A stretch of DNA of 64,000 nt from JADKAV01 sp037045455 (GCA_037045455.1 JBAOIN010000003.1:310001-374000), one strand, 5' to 3'; counted from the stretch's first letter, positions 1 to 9,073 are shown. Program-made: numbers and translations. The notes: generated from the sequence alone by a model not told the origin.

Positions 1-608
1 GCGGTCACTTTCACCGGCAGCCCCGACAGTTCACGCTTGGCAGCCTGGGCGAAGTCGGCCGGAGTGAATGCGCCGGGGGGCTGATTCACCAGATCCCGGG
101 CAAGCGTGGTGGCGGCGACATCGGCCAGGACGTTCTTGCGGACGCGAGCCCGGGCCGTGCGGGGAGCAGCGGTGGTCACCGTGACGCTGTCGACCGAGGC
201 CGGGGCGGACGCGCCGAGGAACAGCGGGGCATGGCCACCGAGCAGTGCTCCTTCGCAGACGGCTGCCAGTTCGTCGGGATCGGCGTTGGGAAGCGCGACC
301 ACCACCGCCCGGGCTCCGCGTACTGCGCGCAAGGCCGCACCGGCGCCTTCCCGCAGACCTTCTGGGCTCCGGTCGTCGGGCAGTCCGGCGGCGATCACCG
401 ATGTGGCCTTCACCCCGGCAGGGGCCGGGATGCGCCAGGTGCCGCCGGTTGCGGCATCGCAGCCGATCCGCGTCAGGTCCTGCGCGATCGTGTCCGCTGC
501 GTCGTCGGTCAAGCCTTCGCTGACGACCCTGCCGTCAGCGGTGACTCCTACGACCAGGACGTCGGCGCGGGCTGCCGCTGGGTCGGTGTCGGTGATCCGG
601 AGCTTCAT
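1..608 (-). CDS. pepA: Leucyl aminopeptidase (M17), N-terminal part, cut by window edge
   Basis: The first ~202 residues of a cytosolic leucyl aminopeptidase, which removes N-terminal residues from peptides using two metal ions. The frame starts MKLRITDTDPAAARADVLVV and reaches the linker ARDLVNQPPGAFTPADFA, typical of the junction between the M17 N-terminal macro-like domain and the catalytic domain. The catalytic part lies beyond position 1, so the metal ligands cannot be checked. The ATG at 608 is preceded by GGAGGG and, 6 bases upstream, by TAGGGT, so the message may be leaderless or have a very short leader. It is divergent from gcvT, as pepB is close to gcvT in mycobacteria (recalled synteny). 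Confidence 0.88.
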   Translation of the reverse strand, partial: MKLRITDTDPAAARADVLVVGVTADGRVVSEGLTDDAADTIAQDLTRIGCDAATGGTWRIPAPAGVKATSVIAAGLPDDRSPEGLREGAGAALRAVRGARAVVVALPNADPDELAAVCEGALLGGHAPLFLGASAPASVDSVTVTTAAPRTARARVRKNVLADVAATTLARDLVNQPPGAFTPADFAQAAKRELSGLPVKVT

Positions 609-614
609 CCCTCC

Positions 615-620
615 ACCCTA
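615..620 (-). promoter_or_regulatory. Probable -10 hexamer of pepA (TAGGGT)
   Basis: TAGGGT ends 6 bases before the pepA ATG. This spacing puts the transcription start at or beside the start codon. Confidence 0.45.
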
Positions 621-644
621 AGCACTCGCGCCCGCTCGTCGTAG

Positions 645-719
645 ATGTGAGCAATACACCCCAGATGTGAGCAATGAACCCGGGGTCTTTCGCTCGCATC
701 TGAGGCTCTTCGCTCACAT
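645..719. repeat. Imperfect inverted repeat between pepA and gcvT
   Basis: The left arm 645-674 holds two copies of GATGTGAGCAA. The right arm 691-719 reads back as the reverse complement with several mismatches (CGCTCGCATCTGAGG...CGCTCACAT). It sits in the divergent pepA/gcvT spacer, so here it could be a regulator-binding site rather than a terminator. Confidence 0.55.
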
Positions 720-738
720 TTGCGGGCCGAGGGGCGGC

Positions 739-744
739 TAGCGT
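739..744 (+). promoter_or_regulatory. Probable -10 hexamer of gcvT (TAGCGT)
   Basis: TAGCGT ends 7 bases before the ATG at 752, the spacing of a leaderless transcript. Confidence 0.45.
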
Positions 745-751
745 GAGGCTC

Positions 752-1797
752 ATGACGCAGATTCGCTCCCCGCTGCACGATCGCCATGTCGCTGCCGACG
801 CCAAGTTCGCCGACTTCGCCGGCTGGAGCATGCCTTTGGAGTACGCCGGAACCGTCAGCGAACACACTGCCGTGCGGGAGGCGGTCGGCGTGTTCGACGT
901 CTCGCATCTGGGGACTCTGACCGTGGGCGGTCCGCTGAGCGCCCTGAACTCGGTGCTCACCAACGACCTCGATCGGATCTCCGACGGCCAGGCGCAATAC
1001 ACGCTGCTGCTCAACGAAGCCGGGGGAGTGGTGGACGACCTGATCGCCTACCGAGTGGGTGACCAGGAGGCGCTGCTCGTGCCCAACGCCGCCAACCACC
1101 CGTGCGGTGGCGCGGGCGTTGCGAGATGCCGGACTGGAGGTCACCGACATCACCCGGGAAACGGCCATCCTGGCAGTGCAGGGTCCGGCCTCGGATCAGG
1201 TGCTGCCGGACCTACCGGATCTGGACTACATGGAGTTCGGGGCTGCGGAGGTGGCTGACGTGCCCGTGACCGTCTGCCGCACCGGGTACACCGGGGAGCG
1301 TGGCGTCGAGTTGCTGGTGCCGGCCGAACAGGCCGCAGCCGTATGGGACGCCGTGATCGCCGCCGGTGCGGTGCCGTGTGGGCTCGGTGCCCGGGACACG
1401 TTGCGCACCGAAATGGGATACGCCCTGCACGGTCACGAGTTGCGTCCGGACGTGCCCGCCCGCTGGTCGTCGGTGTCCTGGGCGGTGGTTCCGGACAAGG
1501 GTGACTTCATCGGCCGGCAGGCTTACGTCGACACCGCACCGGAGCAGAAACTCGTCGGGCTGCGCGTGACCGGGCGGGGCATTCCGCGTGCCGACATGCC
1601 GGTCAGTGCGAGGTGAGCAGGAGGTCGGCCTCGTCACCAGCGGCACGTTCTCACCGACGCTGCGAGTAGGCATCGCGCTGGCCCGGGTGGCCAGGGACGT
1701 GGTGGTGGGGGATGCCGTGGACATCCTCGTGCGGGGCCGGCCAGTGTCAGCCGAGGTTGTGAAGCTGCCGTTCGTGCCGGCCCGGGTGCGGAGCTGA
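752..1797 (+). CDS. gcvT: Aminomethyltransferase (glycine cleavage T protein), two frameshifts
   Basis: T protein of the glycine cleavage system: it transfers the aminomethyl carbon from lipoyl-GcvH to tetrahydrofolate. The reading frame starts MTQIRSPLHDRHVAADAKFA and continues with FADFAGWSMPLEY and FDVSHLG, all typical of GcvT. The frame changes near 1095-1105 (after VPNAANH, resuming at RAVARALRDAG) and again near 1605-1618 (after RADMPVSA, resuming at QEVGLVTSGTFSPTL). Joined, the protein is ~348 residues, nearly the usual ~360, with all domains in order. Total length is 3n+2, as expected from two one-base insertions. I therefore read it as an intact gene with assembly errors, though a recent pseudogene is possible. 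Confidence 0.85.
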
Positions 1798-1798
1798 T

Positions 1799-2452
1799 TC
1801 AGTCAGCCGCGAGCAGCGCCAGCCGTAGGTGGGCCAGCCCGGCCAGCGCGCCGAGTCCTTCGCCGGGACCGATCCCCGTCAACCCCCATACCGGGACATC
1901 GGCGCGCTCGAGCAGGAAGCGTCCCGCCGGTTCGTCCCCAGTAACCGGAGCCTGCGCCAGCGGTTGCTCGGCCAGCGCGGCGGCCGCGGCACTGAAGACC
2001 CCGTCGAGAAGCACCGGGACCGCGCTGTCGGCGATCAACCGTGCAAGCGCTTCGAGCGCAGGGGGTGGTTCGGACAGTGGCGCATCACGGACTTGTTGCA
2101 CCTTGTCCATCCAGCGCACGTCGGAGATCCCGCTGCCGTGCCCGACGACCAACTGTGGCTCGGCGCCGAACATGCCCACAGCGATGCGGGCAGCCAGGGT
2201 GGTCAACCCCCGCCCGACCTCGCCCACCAGCAGCACGTCGTGTTCCGGCAGCTCATCAGAGAACGTTTGGACGGGCACGTCCAGGTAGGCAGCCACCCGC
2301 CCCGTCGGGGTTGCTTCGGCGCGCCAGCCCGCCGCATAGTCCTGCGGTAGTTCCGAGATTGCGTCGGGGTCGTCGGTCCCGGCGATCACCAGGATCGGCC
2401 GCTCAGGCGGGCCGGAGCCGACCGTGCGCCACCACTCGACCAGCGGGTTCAC
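1799..2452 (-). CDS. Short CobT-like phosphoribosyltransferase-domain protein
   Basis: 217 residues resembling the C-terminal half of nicotinate-nucleotide:dimethylbenzimidazole phosphoribosyltransferase (CobT), which activates the lower ligand of cobalamin. Family-like stretches are VLLDGVFSAAAAALAEQPLA, EPAGRFLL and GPGEGLGALAGL; the last corresponds to the GEG motif near the CobT active site. The usual CobT length is ~350 residues, so the N-terminal part that helps bind the base is absent. It starts at GTG 2452, overlapping the P450 stop codon by 4 bases (GTGA), so the two genes are probably co-translated. It could be a degenerate paralogue or a separate enzyme; cobalamin function is inferred only from family resemblance. 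Confidence 0.6.
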   Translation of the reverse strand: MNPLVEWWRTVGSGPPERPILVIAGTDDPDAISELPQDYAAGWRAEATPTGRVAAYLDVPVQTFSDELPEHDVLLVGEVGRGLTTLAARIAVGMFGAEPQLVVGHGSGISDVRWMDKVQQVRDAPLSEPPPALEALARLIADSAVPVLLDGVFSAAAAALAEQPLAQAPVTGDEPAGRFLLERADVPVWGLTGIGPGEGLGALAGLAHLRLALLAAD

Positions 2453-3876
2453 CTCGCGAACACGAGTGCCGGCATCGGGATGGCCGGCCGCAGCGTGATC
2501 GCCGACTGCATGGGGATGTGCTCGGGAACCTGCACGTCCACTTTCCAGGACCGGGCGAGCATGGCCAGGATGACGACTGCCTCGGTCCAGGCGAAGTGCT
2601 CGCCGATACAGCGCCGGGTGCTGAAGCCGAAGGGGAACCACACGCCCCGCGGCACGCCGGGCACCCGCTCGTCGAACGCGCCGGTCGGCCCGATCCACCG
2701 CTGCGGGCGGAACTCCAGGGCACCTGGCCAGAATCGCGGATCGCGGTGCATCGCGTACTGCGAGGCGAGGACGACGCTGCCACGGGGCAGGTCCCAGCCG
2801 CTGACCCGCATGTCCGCGTCCAGCCAGCGTCCGACGATCCAGGCCGGCGGGTACAACCGCAGGGACTCGGCGATCACGGCGTAGGTGCGCGGCACGTTGG
2901 CCAGGTCGGCGAAGCTGTGGGGCGGATTCGCGAGGCCGTCGAGTTCCTCGTGCAGCCACGCCAGTTGCTCGGGGTGGTGGGACAGCAGGTGCCAGGCCCA
3001 GGTCAAGGTGAGCGCAGTGGTCTCGTGACCGGCCAGAACCAGGGTCATGGCCTCGTCCCGGACCTCCTCGGCGGTGAACGCGGGCTGGCCTTCGTCGTCG
3101 ACGGCGGTCATCAGCATGGTGAGCAGGTCGTGGCCGACTTCGCCGTCGGCGACAGCTGCCCGGCGCCGCGCGATCATGTCGTCGACGACCCGGTCCAGCG
3201 TTTCAATGGCCGCGATCTCCCGGTTGCGACGCGGTGTCGGGATCTTGCTCATGGGGGACGCGAGGGGGCCCAGACCCTTGCCGAAGCCCGCCAGCACTGT
3301 GCTCAGGGCGTCCGCGACATCGGGAGCCTCGGAGCGCAGGTCTACCCCGAAGATGGTCCGCCCGATGACATCGAGGGTGAGTTCGGACATCGCCTCGGCG
3401 ACGTCGATCTGCTGGCCGTCCGACCAGCCGGCGGAGGTGAGCTCGCCCGCGGCCACCATGTCCTGCACGTACTCGGCCAGTCGGGCGGAATGGAACATCG
3501 GCTGGATCGCCCGGCGGTGCCGCAGATGCTCGGAACCTTCGGCGGTCAGCAGACCGTTACCCAGCAGCGGGCGGGTCAGTTGCAGGGCCAGACTCTTGCG
3601 CGTGTGCCGGCCGTTCTTGACGAAGACATCCCAGATGGCTTCGGGTGAGAACAGGACGTGGACGTGTTCGCCCTGCAACCGGGTGTGTACGACCGGCTGG
3701 TTCTGGTCAGCCATCCCAGCGAACACCTCGTAGGGAGCCTTGCGGCCTCGGGTGAGGTCCCACATCACGCGCAGGCCGCTGGGCCCTGCGGGGCGGGGCA
3801 TCTTCGGCTGTTTGACCCGCATCGCGTCCATGGCGGCGCGGGCCTCGTCGATGCGGTCGGTGACGGTGCTTGCCAT
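2449..3876 (-). CDS. Cytochrome P450
   Basis: 475-residue soluble P450 monooxygenase. The oxygen-binding I-helix motif is AGHETT, the K-helix ExxR is ESLRLYPP, and the heme-thiolate loop is FPFGFSTRRCIGEHFA. There is no signal or membrane anchor. Sequence style (PMFHSARLAEYVQDM, EFRPQRW) is that of the long-chain or CYP102/CYP4-like branch rather than the short actinobacterial CYP105 type; the substrate is not deducible. The ATG lies inside an alternating TATATATATG run, unusual AT-rich DNA in this GC-rich window. It is followed without a gap by the CobT-like gene and is divergent from the hydrolase at 3926. Confidence 0.9.
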   Translation of the reverse strand: MASTVTDRIDEARAAMDAMRVKQPKMPRPAGPSGLRVMWDLTRGRKAPYEVFAGMADQNQPVVHTRLQGEHVHVLFSPEAIWDVFVKNGRHTRKSLALQLTRPLLGNGLLTAEGSEHLRHRRAIQPMFHSARLAEYVQDMVAAGELTSAGWSDGQQIDVAEAMSELTLDVIGRTIFGVDLRSEAPDVADALSTVLAGFGKGLGPLASPMSKIPTPRRNREIAAIETLDRVVDDMIARRRAAVADGEVGHDLLTMLMTAVDDEGQPAFTAEEVRDEAMTLVLAGHETTALTLTWAWHLLSHHPEQLAWLHEELDGLANPPHSFADLANVPRTYAVIAESLRLYPPAWIVGRWLDADMRVSGWDLPRGSVVLASQYAMHRDPRFWPGALEFRPQRWIGPTGAFDERVPGVPRGVWFPFGFSTRRCIGEHFAWTEAVVILAMLARSWKVDVQVPEHIPMQSAITLRPAIPMPALVFAR

Positions 3877-3890
3877 ATATATAGTCTGCC
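3874..3890 (-). promoter_or_regulatory. AT-rich TATATATA tract at the P450 start
   Basis: On the minus strand the sequence reads AGACTATATATATGG, where the final ATG is the P450 start codon. The tract can supply a -10 element (TATATA) close to the start and lies in the short divergent spacer to the hydrolase gene. No operator is recognised. Confidence 0.35.
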
Positions 3891-3925
3891 TCGCGGGTGA
3901 CCGGCGATGGAGAGGATGGCCGCGG

Positions 3926-4729
3926 ATGGCCGAATGGCGTGATGTGCACCTGCCGGATCTGCACTGGGCTCCGCGTGGCCTGCCTGGCGCGCTGAAGGGT
4001 CTGCCCGGGTGGATCGCGAGGGCCGCTTCGGAGAGCCGGTTTGCCGGGGAGTTGCTGGACTTCGAACGCTCGGCGCCCTGCGCGTCGTATCCGCAGACGC
4101 CGGTGGCCCGTCAGGTTCTGGTCATCCCGGGGTTCGGCTTCGGCGACGCGGCGACGCTGCCGATGCAGTTGGCCCTGAGCCGGGCCGGCTTCCGGGTGGT
4201 CCGCTCGCACATCCTGGCAAACGTCCGCTGCTCGGACCGGGCCGTCGACAAGCTCGCCGAGGTGGCCCGCGACGCAGTCGAGCAAGACGGCCAAAGGTTG
4301 CAGGTGGTCGGGCACAGCCGCGGCGGCATGCTCGCCCGTGGACTGGCAGCCCGCCACCCGGAACTCGTGAGCACTGCGGTGAGCCTTGGTGCGCCGCTGA
4401 ACGACGAGTTCGCGTTCTACGAGATCCCGCAGCCGATGGTCGTGGCGCTGAAGGTCGCGCATCAAACCGACCCAGAGTTGCGCGAGCGGCAGTGCGTGAC
4501 CCGGAACTGCACGTGTCCCTACATGCAGGCCACGCACCAACCGTTCCCCAGCGACGTCGAGTTGATCAGCTACTACACGACGGCCGACGGCATCGTGGAC
4601 TGGCGGGCATGCGTGGTCGAGGGTGCGGAGAACATCGAGGTGCCAGGGTCACACCTCGGGATGGGGCTGCGGCCGGACACCGTGAACCTGGTGGTGCGCA
4701 GGCTGGTGGCGTCGGCCGAGGTGTACTGA
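3926..4729 (+). CDS. Alpha/beta hydrolase (lipase/esterase type)
   Basis: 267 residues of alpha/beta-hydrolase fold. The oxyanion region is VLVIPGFGFGDAA, the nucleophile elbow is VGHSRGGMLARGLA (Ser in GHSRG), a probable acid is in TTADGIVDW and the catalytic His is in VPGSHLGMGL. No signal peptide is visible. A cysteine-containing insert (RQCVTRNCTCPYM) lies between the nucleophile and the acid and may form a lid. The ATG at 3926 is chosen because homology-like sequence starts MAEWRDVHLPDLHW; no strong ribosome site precedes it. The substrate is unknown. Confidence 0.75.
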   Translation: MAEWRDVHLPDLHWAPRGLPGALKGLPGWIARAASESRFAGELLDFERSAPCASYPQTPVARQVLVIPGFGFGDAATLPMQLALSRAGFRVVRSHILANVRCSDRAVDKLAEVARDAVEQDGQRLQVVGHSRGGMLARGLAARHPELVSTAVSLGAPLNDEFAFYEIPQPMVVALKVAHQTDPELRERQCVTRNCTCPYMQATHQPFPSDVELISYYTTADGIVDWRACVVEGAENIEVPGSHLGMGLRPDTVNLVVRRLVASAEVY

Positions 4730-4740
4730 CACGAGCTGGA

Positions 4741-4840
4741 TGTCCGAGTTTGCAACGCGTCAGGATCGACACGCCGAGGGCAGGCCCAAGCGATCGGCGT
4801 GTCCGGGCGGGGCGCCAGCGACGCGTTGCAAACCCGGACA
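4741..4840. repeat. Family A inverted repeat at convergent gene ends
   Basis: The outer left arm 4741-4760 is TGTCCGAGTTTGCAACGCGT. The right arm 4821-4840 is its reverse complement with one mismatch in 20. Nested inside is a perfect 10-base stem, GACACGCCGA (4768-4777) with TCGGCGTGTC (4794-4803). It lies between two convergent genes. A second copy with closely related arms is at 54189-54290. It could be a bidirectional terminator or a REP/MITE-like element. Confidence 0.8.
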
Positions 4841-4851
4841 CTGCCGCCTGA

Positions 4852-5655
4852 TCACCGGGCCGGTTCGAACCGCACCGGCGCATCGAAGGCCGCCCGCCGG
4901 GTCGCCCGCCGCAAGGTCCGTAGCAACAGCGGTCCAGCTACGAAAGTGAGCACCGCGGTGAGAATCGCCCGCGGCACGTCCCAGCCCAACGACGTCGCGA
5001 CGGTGAAGGCGAACCAGCGGCCAAGGTTCTCCGACAGCGGGGCACCGGGCACGAACGCGAGCGCGTTGTCGGCGCTCAGCGCCCACGGCCAGAAGGACAG
5101 GTTCATCAGCAACCCGTAGGCGAGGCCGGCCAGCGCTCCGTAGGCGGCCAGCATGACGATCTCGGCGCGGCCCCGCATCTGCGGTAGCAGCCCGGCACAC
5201 ATCGCGAACCAGCCGGCCGCGACCATCTGGAACGGCAACCAGGGGCCCACGCCGGCCGTCAGCAGGGCGGAGGTGAACAGCGACAAGCTGCCGAGCGCGA
5301 ACCCGAACGCCGGGCCCAGGGCACGCCCGCCCAGCAACAGGATCACGAACATCGGTTCCAGGCCGGCCACGCCGGCTCCCAAGGGCCGCACAGCCGTCGC
5401 GACCGCGGCGAGGACCGCGAGCATTGCGATCCCTTTGGCATCCAGCCCGCCGCTGCTGATCTCGGCGAACAGCACGGCGACCACCAAGGGCAGCAGCAGG
5501 GCGAAGAACCAGGGCGCGTCGGCGGCATGGTCCGCAGCGGCGCTGGCAGGTGAGACCACGAACGGCCAGAAGAACGCGATCAGTCCCACCGCGCTCACAG
5601 CGCTCAGAGCAGCGATCGTTCGCCATCGCAGAGGTACGGCGTGTGTCTGTCTCAC
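4852..5655 (-). CDS. ECF transporter S component, probably cobalamin-specific
   Basis: 267-residue membrane protein with about six hydrophobic segments (for example TIAALSAVSAVGLIAFFWPF, PMFVILLLGGRALGPAFGFA, WFAMCAGLLP). In ECF importers the S component binds the vitamin and topples in the membrane, driven by the T/A/A' module. The stretch GGRALGPAFGFALGSLSLF is typical of S components of the cobalamin/queuosine-like class. It starts at GTG 5655, overlapping the ATPase stop by 4 bases (GTGA). It is the last gene of the operon behind the cobalamin riboswitch, which is the main reason to assign B12 as substrate. Confidence 0.8.
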   Translation of the reverse strand: MRQTHAVPLRWRTIAALSAVSAVGLIAFFWPFVVSPASAAADHAADAPWFFALLLPLVVAVLFAEISSGGLDAKGIAMLAVLAAVATAVRPLGAGVAGLEPMFVILLLGGRALGPAFGFALGSLSLFTSALLTAGVGPWLPFQMVAAGWFAMCAGLLPQMRGRAEIVMLAAYGALAGLAYGLLMNLSFWPWALSADNALAFVPGAPLSENLGRWFAFTVATSLGWDVPRAILTAVLTFVAGPLLLRTLRRATRRAAFDAPVRFEPAR

Positions 5656-7233
5656 AGCGTGCACGCCTCCTCCACAGTGAGAACGGGCAGCGGAGCCAGC
5701 ACCTTCTGCACCTGCGGGGCGAACGCCGGCGACGAGGTGAGTGCGGTGCGGACGTCCGCGTCGGTCACCACCTCCCCGTCGGCCAGCACGATCACCCGGT
5801 CGCCAGCGACTGCCACGAGTTCCACATCGTGGGTGGCCAGCAGGATGCTGCACCCGCGCTCGGCGAGCATGTCCAGCCAGCGGCCGAATGCGACTTTGCC
5901 CGGGTAGTCCAGACCGCGGGTCGGTTCGTCCAGCAGCACGACGTCGGGGGCGGTTCCCAGTTGGATGGCCAGTGCGAGGGCCAGCTGCTGGCCGGCGCTG
6001 AGATCCCGCGGGTGCGTTTGCGGGTCCACCGTCTCCACCAGGTCGAGCAAACGCCGGTAGGCACTGCCTGCCGGCTGCCCGAGGTCGCGGTCGGTCGCGG
6101 CGCACTCCTTGGCCACGGTCTCGCTGTAGAACAGGTCGGTCGGGTCCTGCGGCACATACGCGATCTGGCGCAGCAGTTCCGGACCCCGCAGTTCCGCCGG
6201 ATCGTGCCCGGCCACTTCGACCCGGCCGCTCTCGGGCAGGCGTGACCCTGCCAGCACGTTCATCAGCGTGGACTTGCCCGCACCGTTGCGGCCCATCAAC
6301 GCCGTCACCTGGCCCGCCCGCAGATGCAGGTCGACATCCCGCAGCGCTTCGACCCGGCCGAACCGGACCGTCGTCTGCGACAGTGCCGCCACACCGTCCC
6401 CTCCGGCCCGGCGGGTCGGGGGCTGGAAGGGCGCAGTCCGCAATTGCAACGCGTGGCGTCGGGCAGTGCGCACGCTCAAGGGCAGCGGCTCCCAGCCGAG
6501 CGCGTGCGCCAGCCGCACCACCGGCGGCTGCAGACCGTGCCCAGCCATCGCTGCTTGCGGATCCTGCAGTTGCACCGGTTCCGCGTCGATCCGGATGACG
6601 TGGTCGGCGAACTCCACGACCCGCTCGAGGCGGTGCTCGGCCATGACCACCGTGATCGCCAGGTCGTGCACGAGCCGGGCGATCGCGGCCAGGACCTCCT
6701 CGGCGGCGGCGGGGTCGAGCGCGCTGGTGGGTTCGTCGAGGACCAGCACTCGCGGACCCGCCGTGAGGGCCGCACCGATGGCCACGCGCTGCTGCTCGCC
6801 ACCGGACAGGGTGTCCAAGGGTCGTTGCCGCAAGGGAACCAGTCCGAGCAGGTCGAGGGTCTCCTCGACCCTTCGCCGCATGACGTCCGGGGCGAAACCG
6901 AGGGACTCCATCGTGTAGGCGAGTTCGTCCTCGACGGTGTCGGTCGTGAAGCCGGCGCGCGGGTTCTGCCCGACGGTTCCGACGACGCCGGCCAGATCCC
7001 GCGGCGGATGCGTGCGGGTGTCCAGCCCGGCCACCTCCACCCGGCCGGACAGCGTGCCACCGGTGAAGTGCGGGGCCAGGCCGTTGATCAGGTTCAGCAG
7101 CGTCGACTTCCCCGATCCGGTGCGGCCGATCACGAGCACCAGGTCGCCCTCGGGAATCGTCAGGTCGACGTCACGCAGCACGGGGGAAGCTGGCACCGGC
7201 ATGCGTGAAACTCACGTGCTCGAAGCGGATCAT
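5652..7233 (-). CDS. Fused double ATPase of ECF transporter (EcfA-EcfA'), one frameshift near the start
   Basis: About 526 residues with two ABC ATPase domains in one chain. Domain 1 has Walker A GRTGSGKST, signature LSGGEQQRVAIG and Walker B VLVLDEPTSALD. Domain 2 has GRNGAGKST, a signature LSAGQQLALALA and VVLLDEPTRGLD. The true start is the ATG at 7233 (MIRFEHVSFTHAGASF), which overlaps the T-component stop as ATGA; that frame stops after 20 codons. At 7182-7186 a run of five G on the plus strand should be four; removing one base joins it to the long frame at VLRDVDLTIPEGD. Gene length is 3n+1, as expected. The protein powers the T and S components encoded on either side. Confidence 0.88.
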
Positions 7234-8282
7234 GCGACCTCCCACGGCACCGGCGGTGGGGGAGTCACGGCCGCCGGGGTCGCCGCGAGCAGGATCGCGC
7301 TCGTCGCGGCCAGTGGCAGCGTGGGCCACGTCAGTGGCAGGGTGATGCTGTCCGGGCCGGCCGCCAGCACAGTGACCGCCGCGAGGATGCCACTGCCGGC
7401 GGTCACAGTCTCCGGCCAGCCCCAGCGATCCGGCCGGTAGCGGGTGCGTGGCACCCAACGGCCCGAGATCAGGATCCCGCCGACCGACATCACGATGCCG
7501 GCGACGAGCAACGCCCAGCCCCAGCCGCGGGCACCGAGCGCCGCGAAAAGGCCGAGGCCGATGCCGACGAGGCCGGTGAGAACCAGCACCGCCTGAGCAG
7601 CCCGTTGCTTCGGTGCAACGGCGGTCATCCGGCCGTAACCGCGGGTGTCCATCGCGGCGGCCAGGCTGATGGCGTCGTCCAGTGAGGACTCCAGCACCGG
7701 CACAGCGGCCTCGGCGGCGGCCCTCAACCCTTTCGTCGGGCGGCCGCGCAAGCGACGGGCAGCCATGACTCTGCGCACGTTGACCATGATCCGCGGAGCC
7801 AGCGACAAGGCGACGACGGCGGCCACTCCGACGTGGTACAGCCCGGCCGGCAGAGCCTTGAGCAGACGCACCGGACTGGCCAGGGAGTTCGCGGCGCCGA
7901 CGCAGATCAACAGCACGGCCAGTTGTGCACCCTGCAGCGCGGCGATCACCAGCATCTCCGCAGTCACCGGTCCACCGAGGGTGACCCCGGCCATCCAGTC
8001 CGGCAGGGACACACTCGGCAATTCGAACAGGACCGTGGTGCCGACCCGTGTCCCGAAGAGGATGCCGAACACCACGCGGATGACGATCACCAAGACGGCA
8101 AGCCGCACGAACACCGAGAACGCCCGGGCCCATTGTGCCTCGGGCCGCCGGGACATGACGACCAGTGTGGCGACGGCCGAGATCAGGCCGAGCAACAGCG
8201 GATTGGCCGTGCGCGTGGCTGCCGCTGCCAGCCCCAGGGCCCAGATCCACCAGGCCGCCGGGTGCAGCCATCGCGCGCTCAT
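7230..8282 (-). CDS. ECF transporter T component (EcfT/CbiQ type)
   Basis: 350-residue integral membrane protein, the transducer that couples the ATPases to the S component. Several membrane segments precede the conserved cytoplasmic helix region carrying MAARRLRGRPTKGL and AAAMDTRGYGR, which match the Ala-Arg-Gly type coupling motifs of EcfT (xRG). A second group of membrane segments follows and is longer than in minimal EcfT (~250-270 residues). The start is ATG 8282, overlapping the upstream stop by 4 bases; the stop overlaps the ATPase ATG in the same way. Confidence 0.87.
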   Translation of the reverse strand: MSARWLHPAAWWIWALGLAAAATRTANPLLLGLISAVATLVVMSRRPEAQWARAFSVFVRLAVLVIVIRVVFGILFGTRVGTTVLFELPSVSLPDWMAGVTLGGPVTAEMLVIAALQGAQLAVLLICVGAANSLASPVRLLKALPAGLYHVGVAAVVALSLAPRIMVNVRRVMAARRLRGRPTKGLRAAAEAAVPVLESSLDDAISLAAAMDTRGYGRMTAVAPKQRAAQAVLVLTGLVGIGLGLFAALGARGWGWALLVAGIVMSVGGILISGRWVPRTRYRPDRWGWPETVTAGSGILAAVTVLAAGPDSITLPLTWPTLPLAATSAILLAATPAAVTPPPPVPWEVA

Positions 8283-9073
8283 CCGCGCCCCTTTCGCGCC
8301 AGCACGGCCAGTCCCAGCAGCGCCGCGATCATGGCGGCACCGATGGCCGCGATCCACGCCGGCGGGGTGCTGCTGTTTGTCGGCTCAGGATCGCCGTTCA
8401 AAGGCAGTGCTACGGGCGAGGGTTGGGCGTAGGTGGGTTCAGGTGCTGACGGGGTGGGAGTGGGCGTGGCGGAGGTGGTTGCCTTGTTCGGAAGTGGACT
8501 CGCCGAGGGGGCCACCGTTGCCAGCGGTGCGACCGGAGCGACGGTGGACCACGACGGGGTGGGCGTGGCGGTGCGCACGGTCTGACCAGGGCACTCGGTG
8601 GCCGGGAAGCCTGCGATGCCGCAGATCAAACCGCTGGTGTGGAAACGCAGTTGCGCGACGCCTTGCAGCACCTGCAGGCCGGTCTGGTTCTGCGGCACGG
8701 TGACGCACTGCACGGAGGTGGCCGGGGTGGTCTCGCCCACCGGCGCGATGCCGGCCGCACCGAAGTCGATGACGACCGCCACGCGCTTCTGGCCGGCCGC
8801 CGGTGCAGCCGACCCTGGGCACAGCGCGTCGTAACTGCTGGCGGTTACTGGGGCGACGGCCTGCGAGCCGTCCTTGGGCGAGACGACGAACCGCCAACCC
8901 TCGACCCCGGTGTCGGGCGGAACGCGGAAGCCCGGGCCACGCGCCGAGTAGGTCCACTGATCGCCACCCGTCCAGTAGGACCAGTAGCGGTACGCGTCGG
9001 CATGGGCAGGCATCGGCACCGACGCCATGGCCAGGAAGGCCACAGCGCCGATGCCCGATGCCAGCCGGTTCAC
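8279..9073 (-). CDS. Secreted, C-terminally anchored SCO2322-like protein
   Basis: 264 residues: N-terminal signal peptide (MNRLASGIGAVAFLAMASVP, cleavage near AHA-DA), a ~140-residue extracellular domain starting YRYWSYWTGGDQWTY, a Thr/Pro/Ser-rich linker of ~90 residues, and a C-terminal membrane helix (WIAAIGAAMIAALLGLAVLA) followed by RKGRG. Three cysteines in the folded domain (LCPGS, VQCVTV, GLICGIAG) and a fourth before the linker could form disulfides. It resembles the Streptomyces SCO2322-type proteins encoded beside ECF genes (recalled). ATGA overlaps on both sides couple it to the barrel protein and the T component. I infer a surface-exposed B12-handling role; no catalytic motif is seen. 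Confidence 0.7.
   Translation of the reverse strand: MNRLASGIGAVAFLAMASVPMPAHADAYRYWSYWTGGDQWTYSARGPGFRVPPDTGVEGWRFVVSPKDGSQAVAPVTASSYDALCPGSAAPAAGQKRVAVVIDFGAAGIAPVGETTPATSVQCVTVPQNQTGLQVLQGVAQLRFHTSGLICGIAGFPATECPGQTVRTATPTPSWSTVAPVAPLATVAPSASPLPNKATTSATPTPTPSAPEPTYAQPSPVALPLNGDPEPTNSSTPPAWIAAIGAAMIAALLGLAVLARKGRG

Noticed and set aside
752..1797. gcvT as a pseudogene
   Set aside because: Family blocks are complete and the two shifts fit the same insertion-error pattern seen in essential genes elsewhere in the window.
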